Shown here piece by piece: positions 1 to 12,000 of a stretch of DNA of 64,000 nt. The notes below the pieces were generated by a model that worked only from the letters and a program-made list of their open reading frames with translations, did no database searches and was not told where the DNA came from. The stretch's first letter is position 1. Each line of letters starts with the position of its first letter. This stretch comes from Rehmannia glutinosa (lineage: Eukaryota > Streptophyta > Magnoliopsida > Lamiales > Orobanchaceae): positions 372,001 to 436,000 of the forward strand of contig JABTTQ020003411.1 in assembly GCA_016081115.2 (NCBI GenBank). Reading direction: 5' to 3'. The translations under genes were made by a program, and so were the position numbers.

Positions 1-1266
1 TACGAGAAGTAGTTAATCAATTAAAAGCCTATGGCGAAAATATTACCGACAAGAGAGTAGTTGAAAAATATTAATCACTCTTAGGCTAAATATGATCCTA
101 TTGTTACAACAATGGAAGAAACTAAAGATATAGAAAAATTGTCGATTGAATTAATTAATAGGCTCACTTGAAGCCTATGAGAAAAGATCGAATATGCGAG
201 AAAATGAATTTGTTGAAACTACATTTCGGTCTAAAACTAATACGCGGTCTCGAGAATTCTAAAAATGGGGGAGAAGAAATGTAGAATATAATAAAAACAA
301 AAATAATGGTGGAAATAAAAACTATTATTACAATAAAAGAAAATCCAAATATCCTCCATGTGGTATTTGCAAAAAGACCAACCATCTTGAAAATGATTGT
401 TGGCATCGAGATAAACCAAAATGTGAAAGTTGTGGAAGAGTTGGTCATATCGAAAGACGCTGCGCTCGACAAAAACATCAAGCTAACTTTTTAGAAGAAA
501 ATGAAAAAGAAGACAATCTATTCTATGCATGCCATGTTGCGTCGAGAGGTGAAAAACGACACATGGTACATGCAGTAAGGCCGCAACAACCACATATTTG
601 GAAATGAGAAGAACTTTAAAGAGATTGGTCAATCAAGTCTCAGTCAGGCTCGGGAAAGGAGAACTGGTGGAAGTTGAAGAAAAAGGTACAATTGTTGTCA
701 ACACTAAAAGAGGCACGCGTCTCATACAAGATGTCTTGCTAGTTCCTAAACTTGAAACTAATCTCTTAAGTGTGGGTCAAATGATGGAGAAAGGATATGA
801 ATTAGTTTTTTAAAGGAGACTCATGCACAATATATGACAACAAAAATAAAAATACGGCGATAGCGATAGTAAAAATGCAACAACAGAGGAACTTTACACT
901 CCATTGGCGCGTGACATTGAAGCAGCACTAAAAGCCCAAGAAGATCAATCATGGCTATGGCACCGGAGGTTCGGGCACTTCAACTTCCATGGGTTAAAGA
1001 CGCTCCACGAAAAAAATATGATGAAAGATCTTCAAAGAATCCAAATAAACGATGAGCGTTTGTGAGAGATGGTTGGAAGGCAAACAACACAAGAAGTCTT
1101 TTCCATCGGGACAAACAAGGAGAGCCAAACAAATTCGGAGCTGGTACATACGGATGTTTGCGGGCCAATGAGGACTCCAACGTTCGAGAAAAATAGGTAA
1201 TTCATTCTCTTTATTGATGATTATACAAGAATGACTTGGGTTTATTTTATGAAAGAAAGATCGAAG
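1..1266 (+). pseudogene. Copia gag tail, zinc knuckles, protease remnant, GAG-pre-integrase, integrase N-terminus
   Basis: Bases 1-220 translate, with stops, to a UBN2-type gag tail (NQLKAYGENITDKRVVEK). Two intact CX2CX4HX4C zinc knuckles lie in one frame at 359-400 (CGICKKTNHLENDC) and 422-463 (CESCGRVGHIERRC); they would bind retrotransposon RNA. A protease-region segment (LVPKLETNLLSVGQMMEKG) lies at 735-813. The GAG-pre-integrase signature LWHRRFGHFNFHGL is near 955-1000, and integrase begins near 1140 (LVHTDVCGPM, then FIDDYTRMTWVYF). The reading ends at 1266, where the SIRE-like element begins. Several frameshifts and stops make it non-coding as read. Confidence 0.85.
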
Positions 1267-2810
1267 TGTTGGGAAATTTAGTTTTAGATTTTGATGAATG
1301 CTATGTAAAACTTAGACTAGAAAGTTGGCACCCAATTTTCTTTGTAATTTGCATTGTAATAGATAAACATTCGAAATTTGAGTTAAGTCGGCTATGCCTA
1401 AACATGCAAGAAGTCAATTGAAGACTAGAATGAAGACTCCACCGTGATACAACTATGGCAAGGAAAGAAGACAAGAACTCGATTTGGAGAAGTATCAACC
1501 GAGATGCATGTGGAAAGTGTCGGTCAAGTCAACCCAAGATAGCCAAGTCTCAAGTTGAAGTGACGGATGAGTCATCCATGATTGGAAGTCGACTCAAGTC
1601 ATCCGGGAAGTTAAAGAAGTGCGGTCAAGTCAAGACAATCGAAAAGGATCCGTTGTACGAGAAGTCAAGAAAGTTACTTAAACAAGTAACACTTCCATGC
1701 GCTTTGTTAAAGTGCTCGATCAGAAAGCGTGCAAAAGAAATAAACCAATGGGAAGCCGCACTGTGCCGAACTACGAAAAAGTCAAGGTTTATTCAATACG
1801 AGGAAATGTCAATTTCAAGGATCGTAACAAGACAAGCCAACGACCACAAGTTTCTTTTGAAAATTAGCCTATCTCTTCAATTTGAGGAATCAATTTGAGA
1901 AGGAGTTACCGAGGTTACATTGACTACCTATACTACAAACATTCAAGTTATCAATTGAGTGTAACCTACAAAATATTCTCAAATCATTCAAGCTTAATCC
2001 TCGGACCAAAACTTGAAGGAAATCAATCCAACACTTACCCGTGAAGGAAAGACGACTTCAATCAGTTGAAGAGGAAATATTTGAAGAATCAAAGGGTCTA
2101 CACTCCACAAAGGATTGTAGAAAGGTTCAAGGTCGAACAGTCTTAAATTTCTTGGAGAGCTTCGTGATCAAATCCAAGAAACTTGAGCAAGTGAGTTGTA
2201 GTAGCAAGACAGACTCCCCTGTGAAGAAGGCTGAGTCGGACGAGAAGCCGGTGTGTGACAAACGCATCTCGATCGAGTCCCAAAGGATCAAGTCAGTTTG
2301 TGTGATCAAGACTTGCATGACGGGTGATAACCACTTTGTACTCGATCAATACTTAGTGGATTCCTCCAGGAGTTGGAGAAGAAAGGATTAGAAGAATCAC
2401 CCCATCTTCGAACCTCTATAAAATTTATTGTGTCACTTAAATTTCAGCACTTCAATTCTGCATATTATTTTATATCTCACGATAAATTTACTACCCAATT
2501 GACTTTCAACAAAGTGCTAAAACCAAGTGTTAAAACAAACTTAAACCAAATTCAAGGGTGATAAGTCTTCTCATTTGAAAACATATCACAAGTTGAGTTA
2601 AGACTTAGACTAAGCGGTGAGTTATTCTAACAACAACTCGTCAGTGCATTGAGTGGCTAACTCTGTTTGGTTAACTAACTTAGCTATCCATCAAGGACTT
2701 AGTTGTGAAGTATTAACTCGAACTATCTTAAAAGGACTAAATCGAAAAGTTGGTAAGGTTTATTCATCCCCCCCTTCTAAACCTTACACTCACACCCCTT
2801 GGGACCTACA
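1267..2810 (+). repeat. 5' LTR of SIRE-like element
   Basis: Long direct repeat of 13885-15458 with TG...CA ends. Relative to the 3' copy it lacks about 29 bases near 1881-1883, which removes the segment containing one TATA-like box (present at 14531 in the 3' LTR). A second TATA-like box, CTCTATAAAAT, remains at 2417-2423. Open frames within it (for example 1455-1898) are incidental to the LTR. Confidence 0.9.
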
Positions 2811-2812
2811 AG

Positions 2813-2824
2813 TGGTATCGGAGC
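2813..2824 (+). other. Primer binding site of the SIRE-like element
   Basis: TGGTATCGGAGC lies two bases after the 5' LTR. It differs by one base from the TGGTATCAGAGC site complementary to the 3' end of initiator tRNA-Met that is used by most plant Copia elements. Confidence 0.9.
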
Positions 2825-2936
2825 GGTTGGTTCATTGAGCCTTCCGCACCAGTTCTTGAACTAGATCTCCAATCTTTCAAAGCTTGCTTTAGCACTTGAT
2901 CTTTCAAAAACTCTTTTATTTAGCAAAGTCACTATC

Positions 2937-5150
2937 ATGGAAGCAGATTTGACACGCATCCCTATGTTCACAATTGATGAATTTGATGATTGTAAAATTC
3001 GTATGCGAGTGCTCATCTATCAAAGATTACACGATGAAATGTGGATAGTAATAGAAGATGGACCACTACAAATTTTAAAAGTGAACACAAGCGCAGCAAG
3101 GAGAGGCTGCTGCATGAAGGAGAAGAGGATGTTGCTCGACCGCCTATGGTTGAAAACCCAGAGTGAATGGACAAATGATGATAGAAAAAGATACAACCTG
3201 AGACAATGTGGCCAAGGACATCCTTTACAAGACTTTGGACAAAGCTATGTTCAACAAAGTCAAATCATGCAAGATGGCCAAAGAAATGCAGGATAAGCTA
3301 ACTTTGATTTGTGAAGGCTCGAGCGGATCAAGGAAAATAAGCTATCTGTTCTTTGACACAAAAATTTGAAAACTTTAAAATGCTTGCAGGAGAAAACTGG
3401 ATCAACTGGATGCTCGATTCACATAAATTACAAATGAGTTAAGGCTTGGAAAAGAATATACACGAAGGAAATGTGTATGAAGATTCTAAGAAGTCTTCTA
3501 GGCGAGTGGGAAATAAAGGTCATGGCCCTAAGGCATTCCATGGACCTATCAAGAACATCCAACCATGAGCTATTCTCGGATCTCAAAGTCTACGAATTTG
3601 AGTGAAAAGAAAAGACCAAGAAGAGGCAATTTGTGCCCAAAATAGTTGCTCTAATATTCAAGGATGGGAAAAGAGTCAAGGCAAAGAAGTCATCGATCGG
3701 AGGAGGTTGCCTTAATGGTTAAAAGATTTAACAAATTCTTCAACAAAAATTACAAGAAAGGCAAAGGTGAATCCTCCGGAAGACACTCGGCTCCGTCCAA
3801 GTCAAGGGAAGATAGGACACCCAAGAGAGCGAGCATCAAAAGGTCGAGTACCAAAGAGCCGACAATCCGAGAATGGAAAGAATTTGAACAAAAAGTTGAG
3901 AATCTATTTGGGCTATGAGCAACCAGTCACTATGCCATTGATTGCCCATATCTGTTGTCAACAAATACAGGAATGAAGAGGAAAGAAGAGTCTTGAGAGA
4001 AAGAAGACAAGAAAAGAAAAAAAAGCAATGTTGGTGCAGAGAGATCGGGACTTTGAGAAAGGCAAGTCAAAAGACACAACAAACTTGGAGAGTAGTGAAG
4101 GCGACTACTCAAGTGACTCGAAGAAGAAGCCTTGATATGTTTAATGGCCAAAAACAAGACCGACGACCAAGAAGATGAGGTACACTCTAACTCATCTCAC
4201 TCGGACACTAGTGATAGTGATTGTGACACACACACTTCATCACCCACTAATCTTTATGATTCATTAGGCAAAATGATGAAAGACTTTGAGCACATTAAAT
4301 CCTCGCACACTTTGCTAAATGAGGAAAACAGCCTGCTCAAAGCAAAACTCACTTGGTGACTAAGGAGCCGAGTACTCACGAGTCACATAGGCCGATGAGA
4401 ATAAAGAAATAAAGGCTGAAAATGCTAAGTTAATAGCGAGAGATAGTGCTATAGAAAAGAGGGAAAATGACCTCAAAAATGTGATTGCCTCATTCACTAA
4501 GGCATCTAAATCTTTGGATGATCTTATTATGAGCCAAAGAGAATGTGGAGATAAAGCAGGACTTAGGATTTAATTCCTCTATGCTAAGTCAAGCTCCCAA
4601 AGTGATTTTGGAAAAAGGATCTTCAAGCAATGAAGCATCTCAAAATCCAAAACTCCAAATGGTGCACACACATTCATTCCAAAGCACAATCACAACCAAA
4701 CGGCCTTGGTTATAAAGGAAAGGAAAACAACTAGTTGAGTATCTTTGAGAGGACAGAGAAGAAAAGAAATCGGCCGAGTTCTCGGCAAATTCCAAAAGAA
4801 AATACTCGTAAAGAAGAAACAAAGCTACCAAAACGAGAAGTTCTATAAAAGGAACACATATGATGGGAATGGTAGAAACTACCCAAGCCAAGTCGATTGG
4901 TACAATGTGAAAAATCAAAGCAAAAATCTATGGAATACATGCCTAGATGGCAAAGGCCTTGAACTCAAGAAAAGCCATTCCAAAGGCAAAAGAGCTATCT
5001 TGAAGACACATATGCACCCAAGCACTACACACAGGTATCACAACTACCCAAGGAAGGCAATTGCTAAAACACACACACAGCATACTGAGACAAAAGAGAC
5101 AATTTGTATGACCCAAAACCCTCAAGCAATTTGCCAAAGTAAATTATGAT
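2937..5150 (+). pseudogene. SIRE-like gag (capsid/nucleocapsid), frameshifted
   Basis: The first ATG (2937) opens a frame beginning MEADLTRIPMFTIDEFDD, resembling plant Copia gag N-termini, with the FDDCKIRMRVLIYQ stretch matching the usual (D)YWKIRM pattern. A basic tract follows (KRFNKFFNKNYKKGKGESS, 3721-3777). A degenerate zinc-knuckle tail (GHYAIDCP-like, about 3915-3950) and an acidic Ser/Asp tract with a coiled-coil-like stretch (4132-4359) follow. A basic Asn/Gln-rich region runs to about 5150. At least four frame changes and several stops break the frame. In SIRE elements this part carries gag, so the assignment rests on order and on the N-terminal signature. Confidence 0.75.
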
Positions 5151-5224
5151 TATGGCGAGATAGATGGCAACCCCTTAGAGTCAAATCAATTGGCTATAGG
5201 TTGGTTGGATCATCTTACAACACT

Positions 5225-8200
5225 AAACCCTCGGGACCCAGGCAAGTATGGGTACCTAAAAACTAAATTCTTGATTGCGGGTTCAAGGAGCGGTTGAGTG
5301 CCAATGAACCTGGTACATGGATAGTGGTTGTTCGGACACATGACAGAAACAAGAAAAATCTATCAAAATTCAAGGAGGTTAGAGGTGCAAAAGTTATATT
5401 TGGAAGGAATGAAGCTCTAAGAGAAATAAGAGGCATTGGATCCATCAAGAAAAATGGATTAGAAATCACAGATGTTGCATATGTTGAAGGACTCAACTTC
5501 AATTTGCTAAGTATCGATCAACTCTGTGACAATGACTATAATGTTGGATTCAACATGGGTGTATGCCAAATCAAGGACATCAATCTAATGAAGTAGTCTT
5601 TGCAAGGATGCGCACAAAAAGAACATGTACGTGGTGAATTGGTCAATTGCAACACCAAGCACTTGTCAACTAGCAAGAGCACGGTCGAATCAAGTTGGTG
5701 GGCACAAGAAGTCGAAGTCACCGAATTTCAAAACAATTAACAAACTTGCAAGAAGTAATCTTGTAGAAGGACTTCGGACTAAAAGATACAAGAATGAGAG
5801 TGTATGTGATGCATGCCGGATGGGAAAGCGATCAAATCATCATTTAAAGAAAAGACATGTCCATCTTCAACAAGAATATTGCTTTGTTACATATGGACCT
5901 ATTTGGTCGAGTTGAACCAACTAGCATAAGTGGAAAGAAATACACCTTGGTGGTAGTAGATGATTATCCAAGATATACATGGACAATTTTTATGTGTAAG
6001 AAGAAAGAAACCTTGCGAAGCTACCACAAACTAATGAAGAGAATTCAAAATGAGAAGAGTCAAACCATCATTAAAATAAGATCTCGACAAAGGAACCGAG
6101 TTTGTCAATGGAATAATAACTCGGTATTGTGTTGAAAATGGTATTGCTCATGAACTATCGCACAAGAACTCCACGTGAGAATGGAGTTGCGAGAAAAGGA
6201 ATAGAACTCTCAAAGAAGCGGCAAGGACCATGTTAGTGAAGGGGCTACCCAAAAGATTTTGGTCAAGCAATAAACACATGTTATACTCAAAATAGATGCA
6301 TGATAAATAGGCAATTTGACAAAAACTCCTATGAGATTTGGATGGGGAGAAAGCCAAATGTTGCATATTTTAGAATATTTGGATGCAAATGCTTCATCCA
6401 TAATAATGGCAAAGACAACTTAAAGGCTTTTGATGCCAAAGCGATGAAGGTATCTTCTTGGGATACTCGGTGAAAGTGAAAGTAAAGCCTATAGAGTGCT
6501 CAACAAGAGGACAATAGTTACAAAAGAGTCCATCCATGTGGTGTTTGATGAACCAAGGTAAATGAAGAAGACATTGAAGAGTTAGCGACAAAATTTGAAT
6601 CGGCCAAGAAGACATTGAAGAGTTAGGCGACAAGGTCAATCGATAACCATGCGAGAAGAGTCTCTATGTTGAAGTCGAGAGTGGAGCAATTAACGAGATG
6701 AAGAAGAGATTCTTGAATCTCAAATATAGGCTGGACAATCTGCGGTAAGTGATAATGAGAGAGCTGCTCAAGACAACATAGTTGCAAGAAGATCGAATCC
6801 ACTAACTTACTCCAACCTGATGTAAGATGGTGAGGACCACCCACCGGACCTAGTCATTGGAGATGTAAGAGAAGGTGTAAGAACCAAATCCATAGCTCAA
6901 CAAGAAGCTATGTTCACTTGTTTTATCTCTCAAATAGAACCAGAAGATGTGTCATAAGCATTGGATGACACACATTGGATTCAAGCCATGCAAGAAGAGC
7001 TGAATCAGTTTGAAAGGAACAAGGTATGGGAATTGGTTCAAAGACCAACTCATCAAAATGTTATTGGTACAAAATGGGTTTTGAAACAAAATGAATGAAG
7101 AAGGTTCGTGGTAAGAAACAAGGCAAGATTGGCAGCCAAAGGGTATTGCCAAGAAGAAGGAATAGATTTTGATGAAACTTTTGCCCCTGTTGCAAGATTA
7201 GAAGCAATAAGGATGTTTCTTGCCTATGTTGCACACAAGAACTTCATTGTATATCAAATGGATGTAAAAAGTGCATTCTTGAATGGATTATTGGAAGAAG
7301 AAGTATATGTTGAACAACCTCCAGGATTTGAGCAGAAGACTCTTGGAGATAAAGTGTACAAGCTCAAGAAAGCTCTATATGGATTGAAACAGGCACCAAG
7401 GGCATGGTATGATACATTATCACAATTCTGATCGAGAACGGATTCACAAAAGGAAAAGTAGATAGAACACTCTTTGAATTCAAGATGGGAAGAGTATCTT
7501 TGCTTGTTCAAATATATGTGGATAACATCATTTTTGGATCCACAAACAAAGAGCTGTGTGATAAATTCTCAAACCTCATGCAAAGCAAATTTGAAATGAG
7601 CATGATGGGAGAGCGACATTCTTATAGGACTCCAAGTAAAACGGTGAACGATGGAACCTTCATAAGTCGGACAAAGTACGCGGAGAATTAATGAAGAAAT
7701 TTGGCATGGAAGAGAAGTCTTCGTGAAAATACCAATGAATATATCGGTCAAAATGGATATGGATGCGGATGGCAAGCTGTGGATCTAACAAGATACTGAG
7801 CACTCATTGGACCATTGCTCTATCTCACAAAGCAAGTAGGCGGATATCACCTTTCTTTGTAGGTGTATGTGCAAGATTTCAATCTGCTCCTAAAGAAAGC
7901 CACATGACGCAGCCAAGAGAATATTGAGATATTTAAAGGAAGCAAGAAAGTGGCTTATGGTATCCAAAGGAAGGAGGATTCAAGCTAATTGGTTATTGAT
8001 TCGACTATCTTTGGATGTAGAGTTGACAGAAAAGTACTTGGTACATATCAAATGCTTGGAAATAGGTTAATTTCCTGGTTCAAGAAGCAAAACTCAATAG
8101 CCACATCCACGGTGTGAACGAGAATACATAGGCTGGGCACTGTTGTGCCCAAGTCTTATGGATGAGACAACAAGCGAGAGACTATGAAGTTGAAGAAAAG

Positions 8201-8440
8201 GAAATTCCAATCATGTGTGATAACACAAGTGCAATTGCAATCACTCGAGAATCATGTGTTACACTCAAGAACAAAGCACATTGATGTCGATACCATTTCA
8301 TAAGAGACCATGTTGAAAAGAAGGACATCACTTTGGAAACATCTCAACCGATAAGTTAGCATTGATATATTCACAAAACCATTATGTGAATCAAGATTTG
8401 AAGAACTCAAGCATGAATTAGGGTTAATTGAGCTGAGTTG
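5225..8440 (+). pseudogene. SIRE-like pol: protease, GAG-pre-integrase, integrase, reverse transcriptase, RNase H
   Basis: The protease site MDSGCS is at 5317-5334, followed at once by a one-base shift. The pre-integrase finger (CDACRMGKRSNHH) is near 5798-5840. The integrase core shows HMDLFG (about 5890) and VVVDDY (about 5950), and the Asp-Arg-Gly-Thr-Glu segment (about 6083) is frameshifted. RT begins near 6955 (ALDDTHWIQAMQEELNQFER) and holds LAAKGYCQEEGIDFDETFAP, then KSAFLNG and ALYGLKQAPRAWYD. The catalytic box reads YVDN at 7515-7526 instead of YVDD, so one metal-binding Asp is lost. RNase H/tail signatures (NTSAIAI, DIFTKPL) lie near 8220-8390. Many one-base indels and stops mean no functional polyprotein as read. 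Confidence 0.88.
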
Positions 8441-8734
8441 ACACTCGAAGACTCAAAGAAAAGAGATGGAACATGAAAAGATGGAAAAAGAGCGGAGCTC
8501 TTGAAACAACTAAGTGAATCACCCGATCGAAAAGTCACCGCAACGAGGTTGAGGTCGACAGTTTGAATCATGATGTGAATGGAGAGAAGAAGAGTTGAAT
8601 CGGCTAAGAAGCAAGTTGAGTCGCCTATGAGCGAAGCGACAAAAACGCAATCGTTTCTACTAAGCGGGAATGTTTTTAAGAAGGGCGTCAAAGATAATTA
8701 TGACGTGTACTGATCAAAAAGCCGCACACTAAGC

Positions 8735-9004
8735 TTATGATTGGATATAAATCTTTGCCGCATTAAATACGAGAAATTAAATGTTAATCGGCATGCAAAA
8801 TCTGAGCCGTTGATCTTGATCAAATTTCAAAAACCGTCCGCACGTCCTTTCATAACCCATACATATACCATTTCGTCCATTTTTTCTCTCACTTTACACA
8901 AACTATTCATCTCTCTCCAAAGCAAAGGAATAAATTGTTCTCTAGAAACCCTACTGATTTTCAAAGCACTTTCAAAGTTTCGTTCGGTAAAGTTTCAAGA
9001 AATG
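8735..9004 (+). promoter_or_regulatory. Promoter/5'-leader-like sequence upstream of the post-pol region in the SIRE-like element
   Basis: A TATA-like box (GGATATAAATC, about 8743-8753) is followed by a pyrimidine-rich leader (8870-8930, rich in TCTCTC and TTTTTTCTCTC). An ATG in good plant context (AAGAAATGGCATC) follows at 9002. This is the look of a plant promoter and 5' UTR, but no transcript evidence exists here. It may be a subgenomic promoter for the third ORF, or the front of a captured host gene. Confidence 0.35.
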
Positions 9005-12000
9005 GCATCTACTCACGATTTTGTTAAGTTGGGAAAACAAATCCACAGCGCTCTCTTGTGGATTTTGAAGGAATGATCAAACAAGGGCTCGACGAAACCC
9101 TTGTGAAGAAAATTCTTTGAGAAAATGGAGAAGTTTGGGTGAAGCCCTTTCTCATAATGGAGTACCAAATGACCTACGTGGAGGAGGTCGCAGCCTCTGT
9201 TCTATGGGAACGCTCAAGTTCACAATGAGGGGATCAAGTCCTCTGTTCACGGGAAAGAATTCACAATCCTTTGCCAAGGATTTGGTAGAAGCCTTCGTTT
9301 GCTACCGGCGGAAGGAGTCTTGGGAGATCTATGAGGTGACGTAACCGCCGCATTGCATGGAAGAAGTGGCCAAACCCGACTATCTTTGCGAAGGTTGTCT
9401 ACACACGGTGACAAGAAGTCATTGAAAGAAGATTACCACAAGTTGTTGGATATTGTTGCCAAGTGCGTAGACATCAAATTTGGAAGCTTTAACCATTTGT
9501 CCAAAACCAAGCCGATCGTGATGGTGCGATCATGGAGGAAGAAGAAGGTAAATAAGGGGAAATTTGAGTTTGTATACAACAGTCTCGCCAAAATATTGGG
9601 AATAAGTCATTCAAAGCAGATGGATCCTTCGGAGGATCTCGGGATATGGCCTGGTGATTGGCCGATTGATGGAGGTGAAAGGTGTTCTCTCCGACATGGA
9701 AAAACTTTCCATGTTAACAAAAAGATGTTCGATCAAATCTCTGGAGCACGGTGGAGAGCTTATGCCAAGAGAGCGAGACACAAGTGAGGGGGAATCAACC
9801 GACTGAGGAAATAGCCGTTGTCTCCCCTCCAAAGAAGAGAGCGCCCATACAAACTGAAAGAAGAGGCTCTTTGCCCCAACATCAAAGAAAACAAAAGATG
9901 CACTTGCCTCTCAGCTTGTGAAGAGAAAGAACCTTAGATACCTTCTCCGGTTGTCAAGAAAAGGAGGATCGACATGCCTAGAAAGCCAACTCCTCGAGAA
10001 AAAGAAAGAAGAAGCCCCCTCACGCCCGTGACTCGGAGGAAACCGCATCCGAACCAAAAATTTCTCTCGGTAAAGACCAAAAGGAGAAGAATCTTCAAGC
10101 GATCGGAGCTTGAGAAAACAGTGAGTCGACCGCTCAGCCACTCACCGAACAGATCGTTGAAACAACTGGAGAAGTAGAGTCTCCAGAGATTATGATCTGA
10201 TCGCCAAGTCTGCCAAGCCAATCACCAGAGGCAAGTCAAGACCCAGTTTGTGAACAGGGATACCAAGAACAACAAGAAGCCGAGCCGAGGCAATGAGAAT
10301 CTCCTGGCTTGACAGACTATATCTCCACATGTCCCCGATCTTTCTTTGAAGGAGTTGAGCAACAGTCTGTTCGCCTTCTATTCCCGAAAAGGAAGGGCAA
10401 TAGGAGATGATTATAAAGAAGATAATGATGTGATGATCCTATCCCCACCATATCCGGACATCCAAAATCGTCTGCGAGAATGGAGGAAGTGGAAGTTTGA
10501 GTCGATCAAGGAACAGATTCCAAAGACCGGAGTTTATTGAAGAAGAAGAAGAACTATTGAATTTCCTCGGTTTGACCACGGTGGTCCAAGCATGGATGAA
10601 GAAAATTGCAATGACATCTTGCGGATCTTCAAAGACAAGGAGAAGGAGAGACGCGAGAGAGAAGTCAAGCTCGTGAGAAAGCCAATATCTACCTCTAATC
10701 GGAAACATCGATCATACTCATCCACACATTGATATGCTTTCGTGGAGCGATGAGGATCGGACCGCCGCTATTGAAGAATTGGAGATGCAGCAAGCCATGC
10801 GGGAATCCGGGGATCCCACATGAGCAACAAGCGATGGAAGGCCCCGGGAGTCTTCCAAATCACGATTGGAGATTGATCCTATGGGAGTGGTGCGGCGGAT
10901 TGCAACCGTTGTTCTGCTACCACTTCCCCGCTCACTCGATGAAGGCATTAAGGGAACCGGCGATGAAACCGGGAACTTGGGGACCCAAGTCGAGCCAACC
11001 ACTACTAAAGGTGTTTTACCACCGCCCCAACGGTTGACAACTCACAGAAACAACCGGGAGTCCGGGAGAAGAGTGACCCCATTCCAAGTCACTCGGTGGT
11101 GCGCTGCCGAGGGGAAAACTCTCTCCATGCAGCCTAGGTCGGAGAATCTGCGGTGACTCCACAACAAATCTTGGAGGCGAAGTGAACAAGGAAAAACAAA
11201 TGAGATACACATCAAGTTGTCAGCGATGAGGCTCGGCGATTGAGGCGATTTGAGACTGTCTCGGTGAAGTGCCAACTACTCACGAAAGGCCAATGACGCG
11301 CCAAGCGGCGAGAGGCACATGAGGGATCCGCGCCCGGGAGTTAACACTGCAGGCGATGAAAGTGCAATCCATGGAGTTGAGACTCCGGTGGATGCCACCT
11401 CAAGACCCTAAGACAGTTGAGTCTCTGAAGGGATTGTCCAAGGCCTCGCTGCAGTTGAGATTGCGGGGAGGTAGTGAAGGCCAACGGGAGGTTGAGACTT
11501 CCGGGGTAAAGAGACAGAAGCACAAAACATCCCTCCTACTATCATTGATGCATCTGAGAAGGAGATAAGTGCTCTTCACGATTCCCAAGACAATCCCGAT
11601 GTAACATTTCTGGGATCGAAGGTGAAGATGAACCTGAGTCATCCCCACCGCAAATCCAAACGACTCGGTGAGGATGTTCTCCCAAGCACGAGTAAGTCCG
11701 ACCTTAAGGCTACTCGCCAAACTTTCAATTTTGATGATGAGCCACCTCTCCAAATCTCATCATCCTCCGATGACGCCACCGATACGACCGAGGGGACCGG
11801 ATAACTCAACAGAAACACTAGATGAGACCGACGAAGGCATTGTTGAGACAACTGAGGCTCACCACCTGGTCTATACCGCAATGATGACACCGGTGAATCA
11901 CGATCAATCGCAAGCGGGCTCCCAAAGCTACAAAGAGATCGACACAACCAGGCACATCACGGCCTCGAGTTAACATTGAATAGATTCCCTATGTCCGTGA

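Noticed and set aside
1455..1898. 147-codon open frame on the plus strand
   Set aside because: Lies wholly in the 5' LTR of the SIRE-like element; the matching part of the 3' LTR is broken by small indels and it resembles no retroelement protein.
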